A DNA stretch of 64,000 nucleotides from an uncultured Glaciecola sp. GTDB taxonomy: Bacteria; Pseudomonadota; Gammaproteobacteria; Enterobacterales; Alteromonadaceae. The notes beneath the pieces are model-generated. The model had not been told where the DNA came from. It ran no database searches and worked only from the letters and a program-made list of their open reading frames with translations. The stretch lies in NCBI GenBank assembly GCA_947496235.1, contig CANMCE010000011.1, positions 1 through 64,000 on the forward strand. Direction: 5' to 3'. Every line of letters starts with the position of its first letter. The first letter of the stretch is position 1. Position numbers and translations under genes: made by a program. Positions 9,532-18,359 of the stretch are shown piece after piece.

Positions 9532-11324
9532 TAGTAAACATCCTTTTGATAACGTTTATTCTTTCTCATCGCAGTGAGATATTGTTTGGCATCGTCTTGT
9601 GACTTATCACCGTACTTCTCAATGATGTGCAAAAGTGCCTGTTCGACATCTTTGGCCATTTTCATTGCATCACCGCACACATAAAAATGTGCGCCCTGCT
9701 CTAGCCATTTAAAAACTTCTTCGCCTTGTTCCAATAACCTGTCTTGAACGTAGATTTTGTGAGCCTGATCACGAGAAAACGCTAGACTGATGCGACTCAA
9801 TAAACCTGACTTCAAATATCCTTGCCATTCTGTTTGATAAAGGAAATCTTGGGTGAAATTTGGATTACCAAAGAACAACCAATTTTTACCCTCTGCATCT
9901 CTGGCATCTCTTTCTTGCATAAATGCTCTAAATGGCGCTATACCAGTACCAGGACCCACCATAATAATTGGTGTATTGTCGTCTTGGGGTAATCTAAAAT
10001 TATCGTTAGATTCAACGTAAACCCGCACATTTTCACCCGCTTGAAGACGAGTCGAAAGATGTCCACTCGCACCGCCTTGGTGTTGATAACCAAACGCTTC
10101 GTAAGCGACATGAGCCACTGTTAAATGCACTTCATCTTCCACTTCGGCTTGACTAGAAGCAATTGAATACAATCGTGGCGTGATAGGTCTTAACCCATCT
10201 ACCAATTGTTGAGCACTGATCTTCGCTGGAAATTGCTCAATAATGTCAACAATCTGTCTTTCTTCAAGGAATGCTCGTAATCCTGCTTTATCTTCAAGAA
10301 CTGCAGCTAATGCACTATTCTCACTTGCTTGCTGATAGGCTTTAACAAAACCAGGATAACTTAGGGTTAATTCAAGCTTTTCAACCAAGGCTGAATGAAC
10401 CGTCATTTCTTCATCATTTATCGTTACCAGATCTTCAGCGGATAAACCCGTTGCAGTTAAGATGCGTTCAGCCACTGCTGTATCATTAGTAAACCATACG
10501 CCAAGCGCGTCTCCAGGTTGATATTGAATACCTGAATCTTCCAGCGAAATTTCAACATGACGAATATCTTTTACTGAATCGCGCCCGGTAATTTTAAATG
10601 CATCAGATAGGACCGCCGAAAAAGGCTTTTGCTTCGTGTAAAGTTGAGACGTACCTGCCGCTAGTGGCTGATTTTGCACTACAGCGGTTGCTTGGGAAGA
10701 TGCCGCTAAAAGATCTTTAAGCTTTGCGGTAACTGCGTCTGACCACTGAGTTAACTCTGCTTCATACTCTACATCGCAATCCAATCTAGGATGCAAAGAT
10801 TTAGCCCCTAAATCCGTTAAACGCTTTTCAAAATCTTTACCTGTTTGGCAAAAGAATTCGTAACTACTATCACCTAGGCCAACTACCGCAAATTGAGTAT
10901 TAGGTAATTTAGGGGCCTTTTTAGAGCCTAAAAATTCATGCAATTCTATCGCGTCATCTGGTGCGTCACCTTCACCATGGGTGCTTACAAAAACCACTAA
11001 ATAGGCTTCGTCTTTGATCTTACGAGGTTTGTAATCAGCCATGCTAACCAAGGTAGATTGAATACCATTGGCATTTAACTTTTCAGCATAATCAGCCGCT
11101 GCATGTTTAGCATTTCCCGTTTGAGAGCCGAACAGCACGGTTACGCTAGCTGACGCTTGCACCGTTTCTGTAACAGTGGCAACTCCACCCTGCGCCATAC
11201 CTGCAAGAAATCCGCTAGCCCAAATCAATTGTGACTGAGTTAACCCCGCCACCGCCTGAGTGATTTTATTTAACTGTTGCTCTTGAAGAGGAACAAAGTT
11301 AGTTGAAGTAGTATTTTGTGACAT
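9531..11324 (-). CDS. cysJ: Sulfite reductase flavoprotein alpha subunit CysJ
   Basis: The 597-residue electron donor of NADPH-sulfite reductase. An N-terminal flavodoxin domain ([14 protein letters not shown] binds the FMN phosphate) is followed by an FAD/NADPH ferredoxin-reductase domain: [20 protein letters not shown], and C-terminal [13 protein letters not shown] 11324 is preferred over TTG 11327. No Shine-Dalgarno sequence is seen, because a strong hairpin with a T-run ends just before the start codon (11326-11373). It is the first gene of cysJIH. Confidence 0.96.
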   Translation of the reverse strand: MSQNTTSTNFVPLQEQQLNKITQAVAGLTQSQLIWASGFLAGMAQGGVATVTETVQASASVTVLFGSQTGNAKHAAADYAEKLNANGIQSTLVSMADYKPRKIKDEAYLVVFVSTHGEGDAPDDAIELHEFLGSKKAPKLPNTQFAVVGLGDSSYEFFCQTGKDFEKRLTDLGAKSLHPRLDCDVEYEAELTQWSDAVTAKLKDLLAASSQATAVVQNQPLAAGTSQLYTKQKPFSAVLSDAFKITGRDSVKDIRHVEISLEDSGIQYQPGDALGVWFTNDTAVAERILTATGLSAEDLVTINDEEMTVHSALVEKLELTLSYPGFVKAYQQASENSALAAVLEDKAGLRAFLEERQIVDIIEQFPAKISAQQLVDGLRPITPRLYSIASSQAEVEDEVHLTVAHVAYEAFGYQHQGGASGHLSTRLQAGENVRVYVESNDNFRLPQDDNTPIIMVGPGTGIAPFRAFMQERDARDAEGKNWLFFGNPNFTQDFLYQTEWQGYLKSGLLSRISLAFSRDQAHKIYVQDRLLEQGEEVFKWLEQGAHFYVCGDAMKMAKDVEQALLHIIEKYGDKSQDDAKQYLTAMRKNKRYQKDVY

Positions 11325-11325
11325 C

Positions 11326-11373
11326 AAAAAGCCGCTAATCTATAGAATTGGGTAAAGATTAGCGGTTTTTTTT
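11326..11373. terminator. Hairpin with T-runs both ways, directly before cysJ
   Basis: The 9-base perfect arms ccgctaatc (11332-11340) and gattagcgg (11357-11365) enclose a 16-base loop. T8 follows on the plus strand and T5 on the minus strand. On the minus strand it can end transcription from the upstream outer-membrane gene, but it also lies in the cysJ leader and touches the start codon. It may be a simple terminator or an attenuator of cysJIH. Confidence 0.7.
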
Positions 11374-11430
11374 GATAACTTGAAAGAATTAAAAATAATT
11401 TTTTATATAAATAAATGCTGAAAGCTATTC

Positions 11431-12189
11431 TTAGAAATGAAATTCAACACCCACAAAGGCACCATCAAACTCTAGATCAGCGTACACATCATCTAAATCT
11501 TCGATATCAACCTCGGTTGAACGATAACCTGCTTGCAGGGTTAAATCCAATGCTAAAGATTCAATAAAGCTATAAGTAACAGCAACTTGGTAATCTGTCA
11601 CGCTGCTATCGTCTATCGAAATAAAACTTCCTTCAGCGTAAGCACCTAGCCCAGTACCAGGAATTCCAATAGCTAAACGTCCATAACCCATTGGAATAAA
11701 GCCATCAAAACTCTCTGTGGCTGTGCGTCCTGAGTCTGCATCGGCAACTAAAAACTCACCGTCCACCTGTTTAACATTTATCCCTATATCGAAGCTAGCC
11801 AAATTGTTGTCCAAAATTTCGTAATATAGGATGAAATCTCTGGTTATCAAATCTACATCTGTTTCTAATACCGTATCCGCGGTATACACTTCGCCGCCAA
11901 AAGTAAAGGTGCTACTGAGAGTAGTGCCACCTGATGTATCTAAGGTAGTTTGTGCGACTTTTAAGTTAGGCACTAATGGGATTGGATGTTCTAAAGCTGC
12001 ATAGAAATTGGCATTGGTTTCATCCTCAAAACCAAATTCTGCAATAGTATCAGATTGAGAAAATCCGCCTTCAACACCCATGTTCCATGCCTGAGCACCA
12101 ACATAAATACCTAGAACAGTGTCAGCAGATGCCGAAAATGCAATACCAGACGTCGCTAAGATAACGGTTGCAAGATAACTCTTTTTCAT
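11431..12189 (-). CDS. TIGR04219-type outer membrane beta-barrel protein
   Basis: A 252-residue protein with a signal peptide (KKSYLATVILATSGIAFSASA, split as positions 2-22) followed by alternating beta-strands. It ends in Phe (VGVEFHF), the outer-membrane sorting signal read by the Bam complex. The opening TVLGIYVGAQAWNMGVEGGF is typical of the TIGR04219 family, whose role is unknown. It starts 5 bases after the stop of the DUF2333 gene, so the two are probably co-transcribed. Confidence 0.85.
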   Translation of the reverse strand: MKKSYLATVILATSGIAFSASADTVLGIYVGAQAWNMGVEGGFSQSDTIAEFGFEDETNANFYAALEHPIPLVPNLKVAQTTLDTSGGTTLSSTFTFGGEVYTADTVLETDVDLITRDFILYYEILDNNLASFDIGINVKQVDGEFLVADADSGRTATESFDGFIPMGYGRLAIGIPGTGLGAYAEGSFISIDDSSVTDYQVAVTYSFIESLALDLTLQAGYRSTEVDIEDLDDVYADLEFDGAFVGVEFHF

Positions 12190-12194
12190 TTGTA

Positions 12195-13187
12195 TTAACC
12201 CTGATTTAGCAGCTCTGATAGTTCTATCAAGGCTGCATTAGCTCTTGAAATATAATTTGCCATCACGAGTGAATGATTAGCTAACAATCCAAAACCATCG
12301 CCATTTAATATCATAGGGCTAAATACAGTATCTTGGGTTGCTTCTAATTCTCGAATGATTTGCTGTAAGCTTACTTCTGCATTTTTCTTTTGCAACACAA
12401 CAGCAAAATCTACTTCTATAGCCTTGAGGAAGTGCAACATTGCCCAGCAGGCGCCGCGCGCTTCATAGAAGTTATTATCAAGCTCAAACCAGCTTGTTTT
12501 ATTTTTAATTACATTTGCTTGAGGAGTTGAAGAGCGATTAGCCGGATCACCCGCTAAATCTAAATTCAAGGATTCAGTTCCCACACTAGCTGCCAATTTT
12601 TGCGACAAACTGCCTAGCCTCTTCTCAACCTGTTTCAAGTACTCTCGAAGGTTATCGGCACGAGCGAAGAATTGGCTACTATTTGTGTCTTTATTCGCTA
12701 AGTCATCTCTATATGCAATTAATTGCTCGATAGCGTCTTCGTATTCGCCCTCTGTTGACGGTAATAACCAACGATTACTATCGAAATTTAGAGACGGTTG
12801 TGCTTTGGTTAGAAATTGATTTTCGACACTTTGCGACTGTGAGCGGCTAAAATCTTTACGCATAGCAAGCGCCAGATCTCGGCTCATTTCTAGCGCACCA
12901 AACTCCCAACTTGGGATATTATCCATGACAAGTCCTGGCGGTAATATGTCATTACTAATATAACCACCAGGTTTGTGTAATAAGGTGTCCATGACATCAA
13001 TTAATGCCACTGTTGTGGTGTAACCGACAACCACTTCGTGTTGATTGGTTTCAGCTGTGCGTTTTGCATTCAATTGCACATCTTTTACATCTGGCTCAAA
13101 ACTCCACCACCAACCGATCATGGTTATAATGATAAGAAGAATGGCTATTGCCAAGGTTATGTTTTTAGTAGTAAAAATCGAATTCAT
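12195..13187 (-). CDS. DUF2333 family membrane-anchored protein
   Basis: A 330-residue protein with one N-terminal membrane segment (about residues 11-30, ending in WWWSFEP) and a mostly helical periplasmic domain. The YTTTVALIDVMDTLLHKPGGYISNDILPPG region (quoted in two parts: residues about 55-70 and 71-85) is characteristic of DUF2333. The function of the family is unknown. It probably forms an operon with the downstream outer-membrane protein, which suggests an envelope role. Confidence 0.85.
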   Translation of the reverse strand: MNSIFTTKNITLAIAILLIIITMIGWWWSFEPDVKDVQLNAKRTAETNQHEVVVGYTTTVALIDVMDTLLHKPGGYISNDILPPGLVMDNIPSWEFGALEMSRDLALAMRKDFSRSQSQSVENQFLTKAQPSLNFDSNRWLLPSTEGEYEDAIEQLIAYRDDLANKDTNSSQFFARADNLREYLKQVEKRLGSLSQKLAASVGTESLNLDLAGDPANRSSTPQANVIKNKTSWFELDNNFYEARGACWAMLHFLKAIEVDFAVVLQKKNAEVSLQQIIRELEATQDTVFSPMILNGDGFGLLANHSLVMANYISRANAALIELSELLNQG

Positions 13188-13228
13188 AGTGCCTCACGGA
13201 TGTCGCTAACTAGTATAGTCTATTATTC

Positions 13229-13432
13229 CTAGTAGCGATACCGCAACAACAATATAGCCAATACGTAAGCTAATCCGATTGCAGCTGGTGCAAATAAAAA
13301 CGCTGCGATTGCACCCGCTCTGACGATCCAAGGATCAATCTGAATGGATTTAGCTAGTCCTGCACAGACGCCAGAAATTTTAGCTTTATGCGGGTCACGA
13401 AAAAATCTGTCTTTATTTACTACGGTTTTCAT
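13229..13432 (-). CDS. PspC-domain small membrane protein
   Basis: A 67-residue protein made almost wholly of one PspC domain: DPHKAKISGVCAGLAKSI, then a hydrophobic stretch of about 30 residues (WIVRAGAIAAFLFAPAAIGL and on) and a basic C-terminus. PspC proteins sense inner-membrane stress with PspA/B in enterics. Here no psp neighbours are seen, so that role is only suggested. A 38-residue membrane protein is encoded just upstream. Confidence 0.85.
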   Translation of the reverse strand: MKTVVNKDRFFRDPHKAKISGVCAGLAKSIQIDPWIVRAGAIAAFLFAPAAIGLAYVLAILLLRYRY

Positions 13433-13465
13433 TGGACCTTTCCTCTCTATTCAAGACGCGTTGAA

Positions 13466-13582
13466 TTAACTTTCTGTCTTTATTAATTTTAGGTTAGTTA
13501 ACAACATCACGAATGCCGCTGACCCTAGGTAGAACAACACAGGTGACAAAACCAAACCCAATAAATTCATATTTACTAACAT
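13466..13582 (-). CDS. 38-residue single-pass membrane protein
   Basis: A short frame starting at ATG 13582 with aagga 8 bases upstream. It reads MLVNMNLLGLVLSPVLFYLG and continues SAAFVMLLTNLKLIKTES. It has one hydrophobic helix and a basic tail. It lies between the 106-residue secreted protein and the PspC gene in the same direction. I recognise no family. The ribosome binding site and the coherent membrane helix support it. Confidence 0.5.
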   Translation of the reverse strand: MLVNMNLLGLVLSPVLFYLGSAAFVMLLTNLKLIKTES

Positions 13583-13611
13583 AGTGGTATCCTTACTAAC
13601 GTTAAAGGTGG

Positions 13612-13932
13612 TTAGTCGTCAGCTTCTGTCTTTTGGTTTACAGACTCGGTTTTATTTTCGGCGTTAGTTTCTGAATCAGCTTTAACAACAATATCAGTGA
13701 TTTTTACATTACCTACTGGTGCCTCAGCATTGTCGCGCGTTAGTGATTCGTGGCTATATGCATATAAAGTAGTTTTGATATCACGCTTAACTTCTGCAGA
13801 AACTTCAACTAGTGTGCTTTTCACCATGTTAGCTACCAAGCTCTCAATTTGCGCTTGATTAGCATTTGCAGTACCCGTGAAAGCACATGCAGTGATAAAG
13901 ATAGATGCGATGGCGGTAGTTTTAAGTTTCAT
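13612..13932 (-). CDS. Exported hypothetical protein, 106 residues
   Basis: The protein starts with a signal peptide (KLKTTAIASIFITACAFTG, cleavage near TANA), then a helical segment (QIESLVANMVKSTLVEVSAEV) and an acidic, Glu/Thr/Asn-rich tail. No family is recognised. It lies upstream of two small membrane proteins in the same orientation, possibly as one transcript. The 237 bases between it and dusA show only an inverted repeat at the end of dusA. Confidence 0.7.
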   Translation of the reverse strand: MKLKTTAIASIFITACAFTGTANANQAQIESLVANMVKSTLVEVSAEVKRDIKTTLYAYSHESLTRDNAEAPVGNVKITDIVVKADSETNAENKTESVNQKTEADD

Positions 13933-14169
13933 AATAAATCCCTCGTGTATTCAATTGTCTAACAATGGGTTGCATACGTCCTAACCCTTTAGCAACTGCT
14001 GTGTTAAAGCATTACTCAAGCAATAGCGAAAGCCATGCCAAACGCACAATGAAATTTATTATTTTGAATAAAATCAAAAAGATAGATAGAAAATGAAGGG
14101 AAAAGTAAAAACAGGACTAAGGCTTCCTCTTATAAGTTTGGTGAATTTAACCACATAGTTTTAGTGGAA

Positions 14170-15171
14170 TTAACCAAATTTTCGTAAGTTTTGTCGTGCT
14201 TTATGAACTTCGTCCAATGCCATTAGTAATAACTGAGGATTCGAATTCTTTTTCGGTGCTTGTTGACTGAGAAAACGTCGCCAAACTTTTCCGCCTGGTT
14301 GTCCTTGAAATAATCCTAATGTGTGGCGGGCAATGTGCCAAACTCTGCCACCTTGTTGAACATATTCAGTGATGTATGGGGTTAATTCTTCAATTACCTG
14401 CTCTCGGGTCTTGATGAGTGCTGTTTGGCCATAAATTTCCTGATCAACTTCAGCGAGTATGTATGGATTGGCATAAACTGCTCTGCCCAACATAACACCA
14501 TCCACCTTGTTTAACTGCTCTTTGGCTTGCTGCAAGTCAGTTATACCGCCATTTATCGAAATGAAAATATCAGGGAATTGCTGTTTTAATCTGTAAACCC
14601 TTTCGTAATTTAGCGGCGGTATATCTCTATTTTCTTTTGGGCTTAAACCTTGTAGCCAAGCTTTTCTTGCATGCACAATTAAATGCTGACAACCTGCCTC
14701 TATCTGAGGTTTAACAAAATCTGTTAGCCCTTGATCATCATCCATATCATCGATACCGATACGACACTTTACGGTAACAGGAATATCAACTTCAGCACGC
14801 ATCTTAGTGACGCATTCGGCTACAATTTCTGGGCTCGACATTAAACAGGCACCAAAACTGCCATTTTTTACCCGGTCAGAAGGACAACCTACATTAATGT
14901 TAACTTCATCATAACCATAAGTTTGCGCCAATACAGCACTGCGAGTCATGTCCTCAGGATTCGAGCCACCCAATTGTAAAACCACTGGATGTTCTTGCTG
15001 GTTAAATCCTAAATAATCCCCTTTACCATGAATAATAGCGCCCGTAGTCACCATTTCTGTGTACAGAACTGCTTTGGCCGACAACAAACGTAAAAAATAA
15101 CGGCAGTGCTTATCCGTCCAGTCGAGCATTGGAGCGACCGAAAATCGGCGATCTAACTTTTTAGCAGCCAT
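14170..15171 (-). CDS. dusA: tRNA-dihydrouridine(20/20a) synthase DusA, 5' end supplied by the island
   Basis: DusA reduces U20/U20a in the tRNA D-loop using FMN and NADPH. Visible motifs are FSVAPMLDWTDRH-like at residues 11-22, VNINVGCPSDRVKNGSFGAC with the catalytic Cys, and KCRIGIDD. The length (333) is normal. The first ten or so residues (MAAKKLDRR) are encoded by the island, not by the original chromosome: the junction core lies at 15125-15138 and the displaced original start is at 38307-38362. A GTG at 15174 is an alternative start. The promoter must now come from island DNA between dusA and the first integrase. Confidence 0.95.
   Translation of the reverse strand: MAAKKLDRRFSVAPMLDWTDKHCRYFLRLLSAKAVLYTEMVTTGAIIHGKGDYLGFNQQEHPVVLQLGGSNPEDMTRSAVLAQTYGYDEVNINVGCPSDRVKNGSFGACLMSSPEIVAECVTKMRAEVDIPVTVKCRIGIDDMDDDQGLTDFVKPQIEAGCQHLIVHARKAWLQGLSPKENRDIPPLNYERVYRLKQQFPDIFISINGGITDLQQAKEQLNKVDGVMLGRAVYANPYILAEVDQEIYGQTALIKTREQVIEELTPYITEYVQQGGRVWHIARHTLGLFQGQPGGKVWRRFLSQQAPKKNSNPQLLLMALDEVHKARQNLRKFG
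15125..15138. repeat. Attachment site core, left (dusA side)
   Basis: agcattggagcgac, encoding VAPML of DusA on the minus strand, is identical to 38307-38320. Similarity extends past one mismatch into gaaaa on the right side of both copies. Confidence 0.85.
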
Positions 15172-15271
15172 CACGCCACATCCATTGATTTATAAGGGCT
15201 TAACGCTTTTTTTTGCAAAATAATTACCTTTTAAAAATTCGGTGATTTCCGCTGTTTTTCGTCAATTTTCA

Positions 15272-15300
15272 CACCCTAGGGTGACAAATGGGGTGACAAA
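15272..15300. promoter_or_regulatory. Repeats before the first integrase
   Basis: A perfect 12-base palindrome caccctagggtg (15272-15283) overlaps the first of two direct repeats gggtgacaaa (15279-15288 and 15291-15300, 12 bases apart). They lie 16-44 bases before the integrase start. They could be arm-type recombinase sites or operators that control the integrase. Confidence 0.5.
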
Positions 15301-15315
15301 ATCAGAGGACTTTCT

Positions 15316-16413
15316 ATGGCCTATTATCTTATCAAAAAACGCTTCAGAGGCGAACTACCTGTTTACTGTGCCGAAGTTAGACAGAAGCGGAAAGGTCAAA
15401 AAATGTTTAGTAAATCTAAAACATTCACAACCAAAGGTGCAGCTACTAAATGGGCGAAGATTTTAGTAGATCAATTAGAAGATAATGAAGCCATGAACTT
15501 ACTTGGCTTACGAGAAGCGTTGCTCGGTGATTTGATCCGCGACTATATCAAGCTTAAAGACAAATCGAATAAGCCATTAGGTCGAACATCTGCTTATGGT
15601 TACAAAACCATTCTTAAGTTTCCCATTGCCAATATATTCGCTTCTAAGATTCAAAGTCACGATATAGTGCAATTTTGCCTGCAACGAAAAAAATCAGAAT
15701 CCCAGCCAGGGCCAGCTACTCTCAGTATTGATGTCAGCCTGATCAGAAAAGTGCTCAGAATTGGCAAATCGCTTTTAGGCATTAATTGCAATCAGCAACC
15801 TGTTATCGACTCCTACCAAGCACTTTATGATCTCAAGCTTATTGGTAAGGCTCCTGTCCGAACTCGACGATTAGAATCAAACGAATACGATATACTCTTA
15901 GAAGAGCTGGCTAAAAAAGAACACCATCACAGCAACATTATTCCATACGTTGATATTTTTAAAATCTCACTTTTAACTTGCTTACGAGTATCAGAGGTTA
16001 CATCACTTCGGTGGGATGATTTAGACTTAGCCCGACGCACAATAAAGGTAAGAGATAGAAAAAATCCCAACGGCTCTGCTGGCAACAACAACGAGATACC
16101 ACTTTTAGGTAACTCAATAGAAATACTTTTGATGCAACCAAAAGTAAGTGACTTAATTTTCCCCCACAATTCTCGCTCCATAACCGCTGGCTTTCGACGA
16201 ACATGCAAGCAATTAGGTATCAAAGGGCTGCGTTACCATGACCTAAGGCGTGAAGGAGCATCTAGGTTAATTGAAGCAGGCTATACAGTAGAAGAAGTGG
16301 CTACCGTCACAGGCCATAAAGACTTGAACGTACTGTGGAAGGTGTACACTAAAATAACGCCTGAACATATCTTAAATAAACAACTCCCCCCTAAATCTAA
16401 GCAGAATGAATAG
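15316..16413 (+). CDS. Tyrosine recombinase/integrase 1
   Basis: A 365-residue site-specific recombinase that presumably cuts and joins the dusA attachment site. The N-terminal arm-binding part (about 1-60) and SAM-like core-binding domain (65-160) come first. The catalytic domain then shows CLRVSEV (Arg224), YHDLRRE (His308, Arg311), TGHKD (His334) and the nucleophile Tyr344 in KVYTK. agagga precedes the ATG by 7 bases. It lies directly beside dusA and reads away from it, as in other dusA islands. A second integrase follows. Confidence 0.93.
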   Translation: MAYYLIKKRFRGELPVYCAEVRQKRKGQKMFSKSKTFTTKGAATKWAKILVDQLEDNEAMNLLGLREALLGDLIRDYIKLKDKSNKPLGRTSAYGYKTILKFPIANIFASKIQSHDIVQFCLQRKKSESQPGPATLSIDVSLIRKVLRIGKSLLGINCNQQPVIDSYQALYDLKLIGKAPVRTRRLESNEYDILLEELAKKEHHHSNIIPYVDIFKISLLTCLRVSEVTSLRWDDLDLARRTIKVRDRKNPNGSAGNNNEIPLLGNSIEILLMQPKVSDLIFPHNSRSITAGFRRTCKQLGIKGLRYHDLRREGASRLIEAGYTVEEVATVTGHKDLNVLWKVYTKITPEHILNKQLPPKSKQNE

Positions 16414-16414
16414 C

Positions 16415-16435
16415 AGTATGGCCGACGGCCATACT
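16415..16435. repeat. Perfect inverted repeat between the two integrase genes
   Basis: Ten-base perfect arms (agtatggccg / cggccatact) around a single a, starting 2 bases after the stop of integrase 1. No T-run follows, so it is not a usual terminator. It may be a protein-binding site or an mRNA hairpin that adjusts the ratio of the two recombinases. Confidence 0.6.
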
Positions 16436-16471
16436 ATTGCTTCCGTTAATTTCATACAACGGAGACACAAC

Positions 16472-17629
16472 ATGACTATTCGCTCTCGCGCATCTAAAAA
16501 GACAGGTTTATTACGACACACAGCAATCGCGATCAAGAAACAATTTGGTCAAGTGATAGATCAAAAAACACGAACCTTTGATGACTATGATGAAGCAGTC
16601 GCTTGGCGAAACTTAGCCAAGGCTTACATGAACAACCAGCTTTGGCTAACGGGCACAGTTACTGAATGTACAACCGTTAAAGAAGCCGCTGCTTATTATC
16701 AAAAAATGGCTGACTCAGGTATCGTACATTTGGGTAAAACAGAGTATTCAAATTTAAGCGTGATAGTTCAAGACGGCTCGCCACTTAGTGATCTCATGCT
16801 ATGTGAGCTTGATGAAAATAGTATTTACGAGTTCTCTATCTGGCGACGAGGCACTAGCAGAAGCAAACCGAAAGTGGACTCACAAACAACTCATAACAAC
16901 TTGGCTACGTTAAAAATGTTTCTATCGAGTCTCAAAACTCTATTTAAATTAAATATTAATCCATCATTTATGGAAGACAAAGATCTTAAAAAATTATTAA
17001 GTCGCGAAAAACTGACTCGAAAATCTCAACCTCGTGATCGCAGACCTGAAGACTACGAACTTGAAGAGATCTACAACGAACTTGAAACTCGACAGCAATC
17101 TAAACGAGTAAAAATCCCCTATACGCTTGTATACCTAATAACTCTTTGCACAGGATTAAGAGAAAATGAATTAGTTAACCTTCGAGCCGAAGACCTTAAC
17201 TACAGCAGTAAATTTATTTACCTTCGAACATTCAAAAATGATGGGGGTTTAGAAGCTGAAAACAATTGGGTAAAACAGCCGCTAGTCAGAGGCTCCTTCG
17301 AGTTATTAACCACCTACCTTAAGAGCAAAGGTATCAAAAGTGGTAAGATATTTAACTTTAAGGCTAAAAGTATAAGTGCGGCATTCAGGCGTGCCAGAAA
17401 ACATTTGGAAATTGAAGACTTACGTTGGCATGACTTGCGAAGAGAGTCTATCAGCCAGCTGTTTGATAAAGAGATCAGTAAACATATTGCTAAGAAAATT
17501 AGCCGCCATAAAGATGAAAAAACAATGGAAGCTAATTATATTCACCCTGATATGCAAGCAATACACAACGTCGTTCCGAATAAGCTTTGGATGCACGACA
17601 AAATGTCGTTTCTCGAAGGTCGAATGTAA
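16472..17629 (+). CDS. Tyrosine recombinase/integrase 2
   Basis: A second, divergent tyrosine recombinase of 385 residues. Catalytic motifs in order are TGLRENE (Arg), WHDLRRE (His and Arg), SRHKD (His) and NYIHP (Tyr). The start is placed at ATG 16472, which has ggag 7 bases upstream. The earlier in-frame ATG at 16406 overlaps integrase 1 and has no such site. It is read from the same strand as integrase 1, with 58 bases between them. Whether both are needed for integration and excision cannot be told. Sequence identity between the two is low by eye. Confidence 0.92.
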   Translation: MTIRSRASKKTGLLRHTAIAIKKQFGQVIDQKTRTFDDYDEAVAWRNLAKAYMNNQLWLTGTVTECTTVKEAAAYYQKMADSGIVHLGKTEYSNLSVIVQDGSPLSDLMLCELDENSIYEFSIWRRGTSRSKPKVDSQTTHNNLATLKMFLSSLKTLFKLNINPSFMEDKDLKKLLSREKLTRKSQPRDRRPEDYELEEIYNELETRQQSKRVKIPYTLVYLITLCTGLRENELVNLRAEDLNYSSKFIYLRTFKNDGGLEAENNWVKQPLVRGSFELLTTYLKSKGIKSGKIFNFKAKSISAAFRRARKHLEIEDLRWHDLRRESISQLFDKEISKHIAKKISRHKDEKTMEANYIHPDMQAIHNVVPNKLWMHDKMSFLEGRM

Positions 17630-17650
17630 AAAAGCCCGTTTATTACGGGC
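17628..17650 (-). terminator. Terminator for the 43-residue gene
   Basis: gcccgt/acgggc arms at 17634-17639 and 17645-17650, followed on the minus strand by six Ts. Its polarity fits transcription coming from the small minus-strand gene at 17682-17813. On the plus strand no T-run follows. Confidence 0.6.
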
Positions 17651-17675
17651 AAATGAGAACACTAACTGAGGACTG

Positions 17676-17706
17676 GGCCGACTATATGTCGGTCTTGTTA
17701 TTTTTT
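17676..17706 (+). terminator. Terminator of the integrase pair
   Basis: ggccgac/gtcggtc stem (17676-17682 and 17688-17694) followed by ttgttatttttt on the plus strand, 47 bases after the stop of integrase 2. Confidence 0.65.
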
Positions 17707-17813
17707 AAAATTATTTTTATTAAACTGTGTTTAATAACCAAGTAGACGCTAGCAAAAAGTACGATAGTACCAACACCAGCCAATGTAGGAATTAACCAAA
17801 TTGATTCAATCAT
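17682..17813 (-). CDS. 43-residue single-pass membrane protein
   Basis: ATG 17813 with aaaggg upstream starts a short frame, MIESIWLIPTLAGVGTIVLF then ASVYLVIKHSLIKIILKN and NKTDI. There is one strong membrane helix and a basic tail, so the C-terminus is expected in the cytoplasm. It has its own minus-strand terminator at 17628-17650. Small membrane proteins are common in defence and toxin modules, but nothing in the sequence assigns a role. I recognise no family. Confidence 0.5.
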   Translation of the reverse strand: MIESIWLIPTLAGVGTIVLFASVYLVIKHSLIKIILKNNKTDI

Positions 17814-17862
17814 AAGGAAACCCTTTGTATGTAATCTACTCCAAAATTACTGATGTTTGCGG

Positions 17863-18258
17863 TTAGAAGTCGCAGTTGTTACTTATCCCAATGTCGCCAT
17901 CGAACCAATCAGTTGATCCATGAGAATCATCAAAGGTGCTCATTCCGCCTTCATCATTTAACATAAACCCCCAGCTTGATGAGTCATCAGTGGGCGTGCT
18001 GGTATCGTGAACTTCGATATCACGTAAGGAACTATCAACAGCGATAGAATCTATTTCGAAGAAACCCGTTGTACACTCCAAGCTCTCACAGGAAGCACTG
18101 GATACATCGACAAAAGCATCTTCAGTCAAAGGGGTACTTGTACTTGGTAAAAGTTCTATAGTTGACTCGTAAACAGAATCTACAATGCCAGTATCATCTA
18201 TACTTACAGACGAACCTACAGAGCAATGGTCGAATAACTTTAAACTTAATAATGTCAT
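17863..18258 (-). CDS. Acidic Ser/Thr/Asp-rich hypothetical protein
   Basis: A 131-residue protein counted from ATG 18258 (MTLLSLKLFDH), with aaaggt 11 bases upstream. An in-frame start at 18291 would add 11 residues. The protein is strongly acidic (many Asp, Glu, Ser, Thr) and nearly free of Lys/Arg after residue 10. It has three Cys in a short stretch (ASCESLECTT) and ends in NNCDF. No membrane helix or signal peptide is present. Composition of this kind suggests a disordered or DNA-mimic-like protein, but no family is recognised. Confidence 0.55.
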   Translation of the reverse strand: MTLLSLKLFDHCSVGSSVSIDDTGIVDSVYESTIELLPSTSTPLTEDAFVDVSSASCESLECTTGFFEIDSIAVDSSLRDIEVHDTSTPTDDSSSWGFMLNDEGGMSTFDDSHGSTDWFDGDIGISNNCDF

Positions 18259-18359
18259 GGGTTTGTACCTTTTGTTTTTCACTCGGTACAAATAAACCTT
18301 AATAATTCAGATCAGGTTTGCAAATGTTTTTCACCTGTATTTTCAGTTTAATTAAAAGC

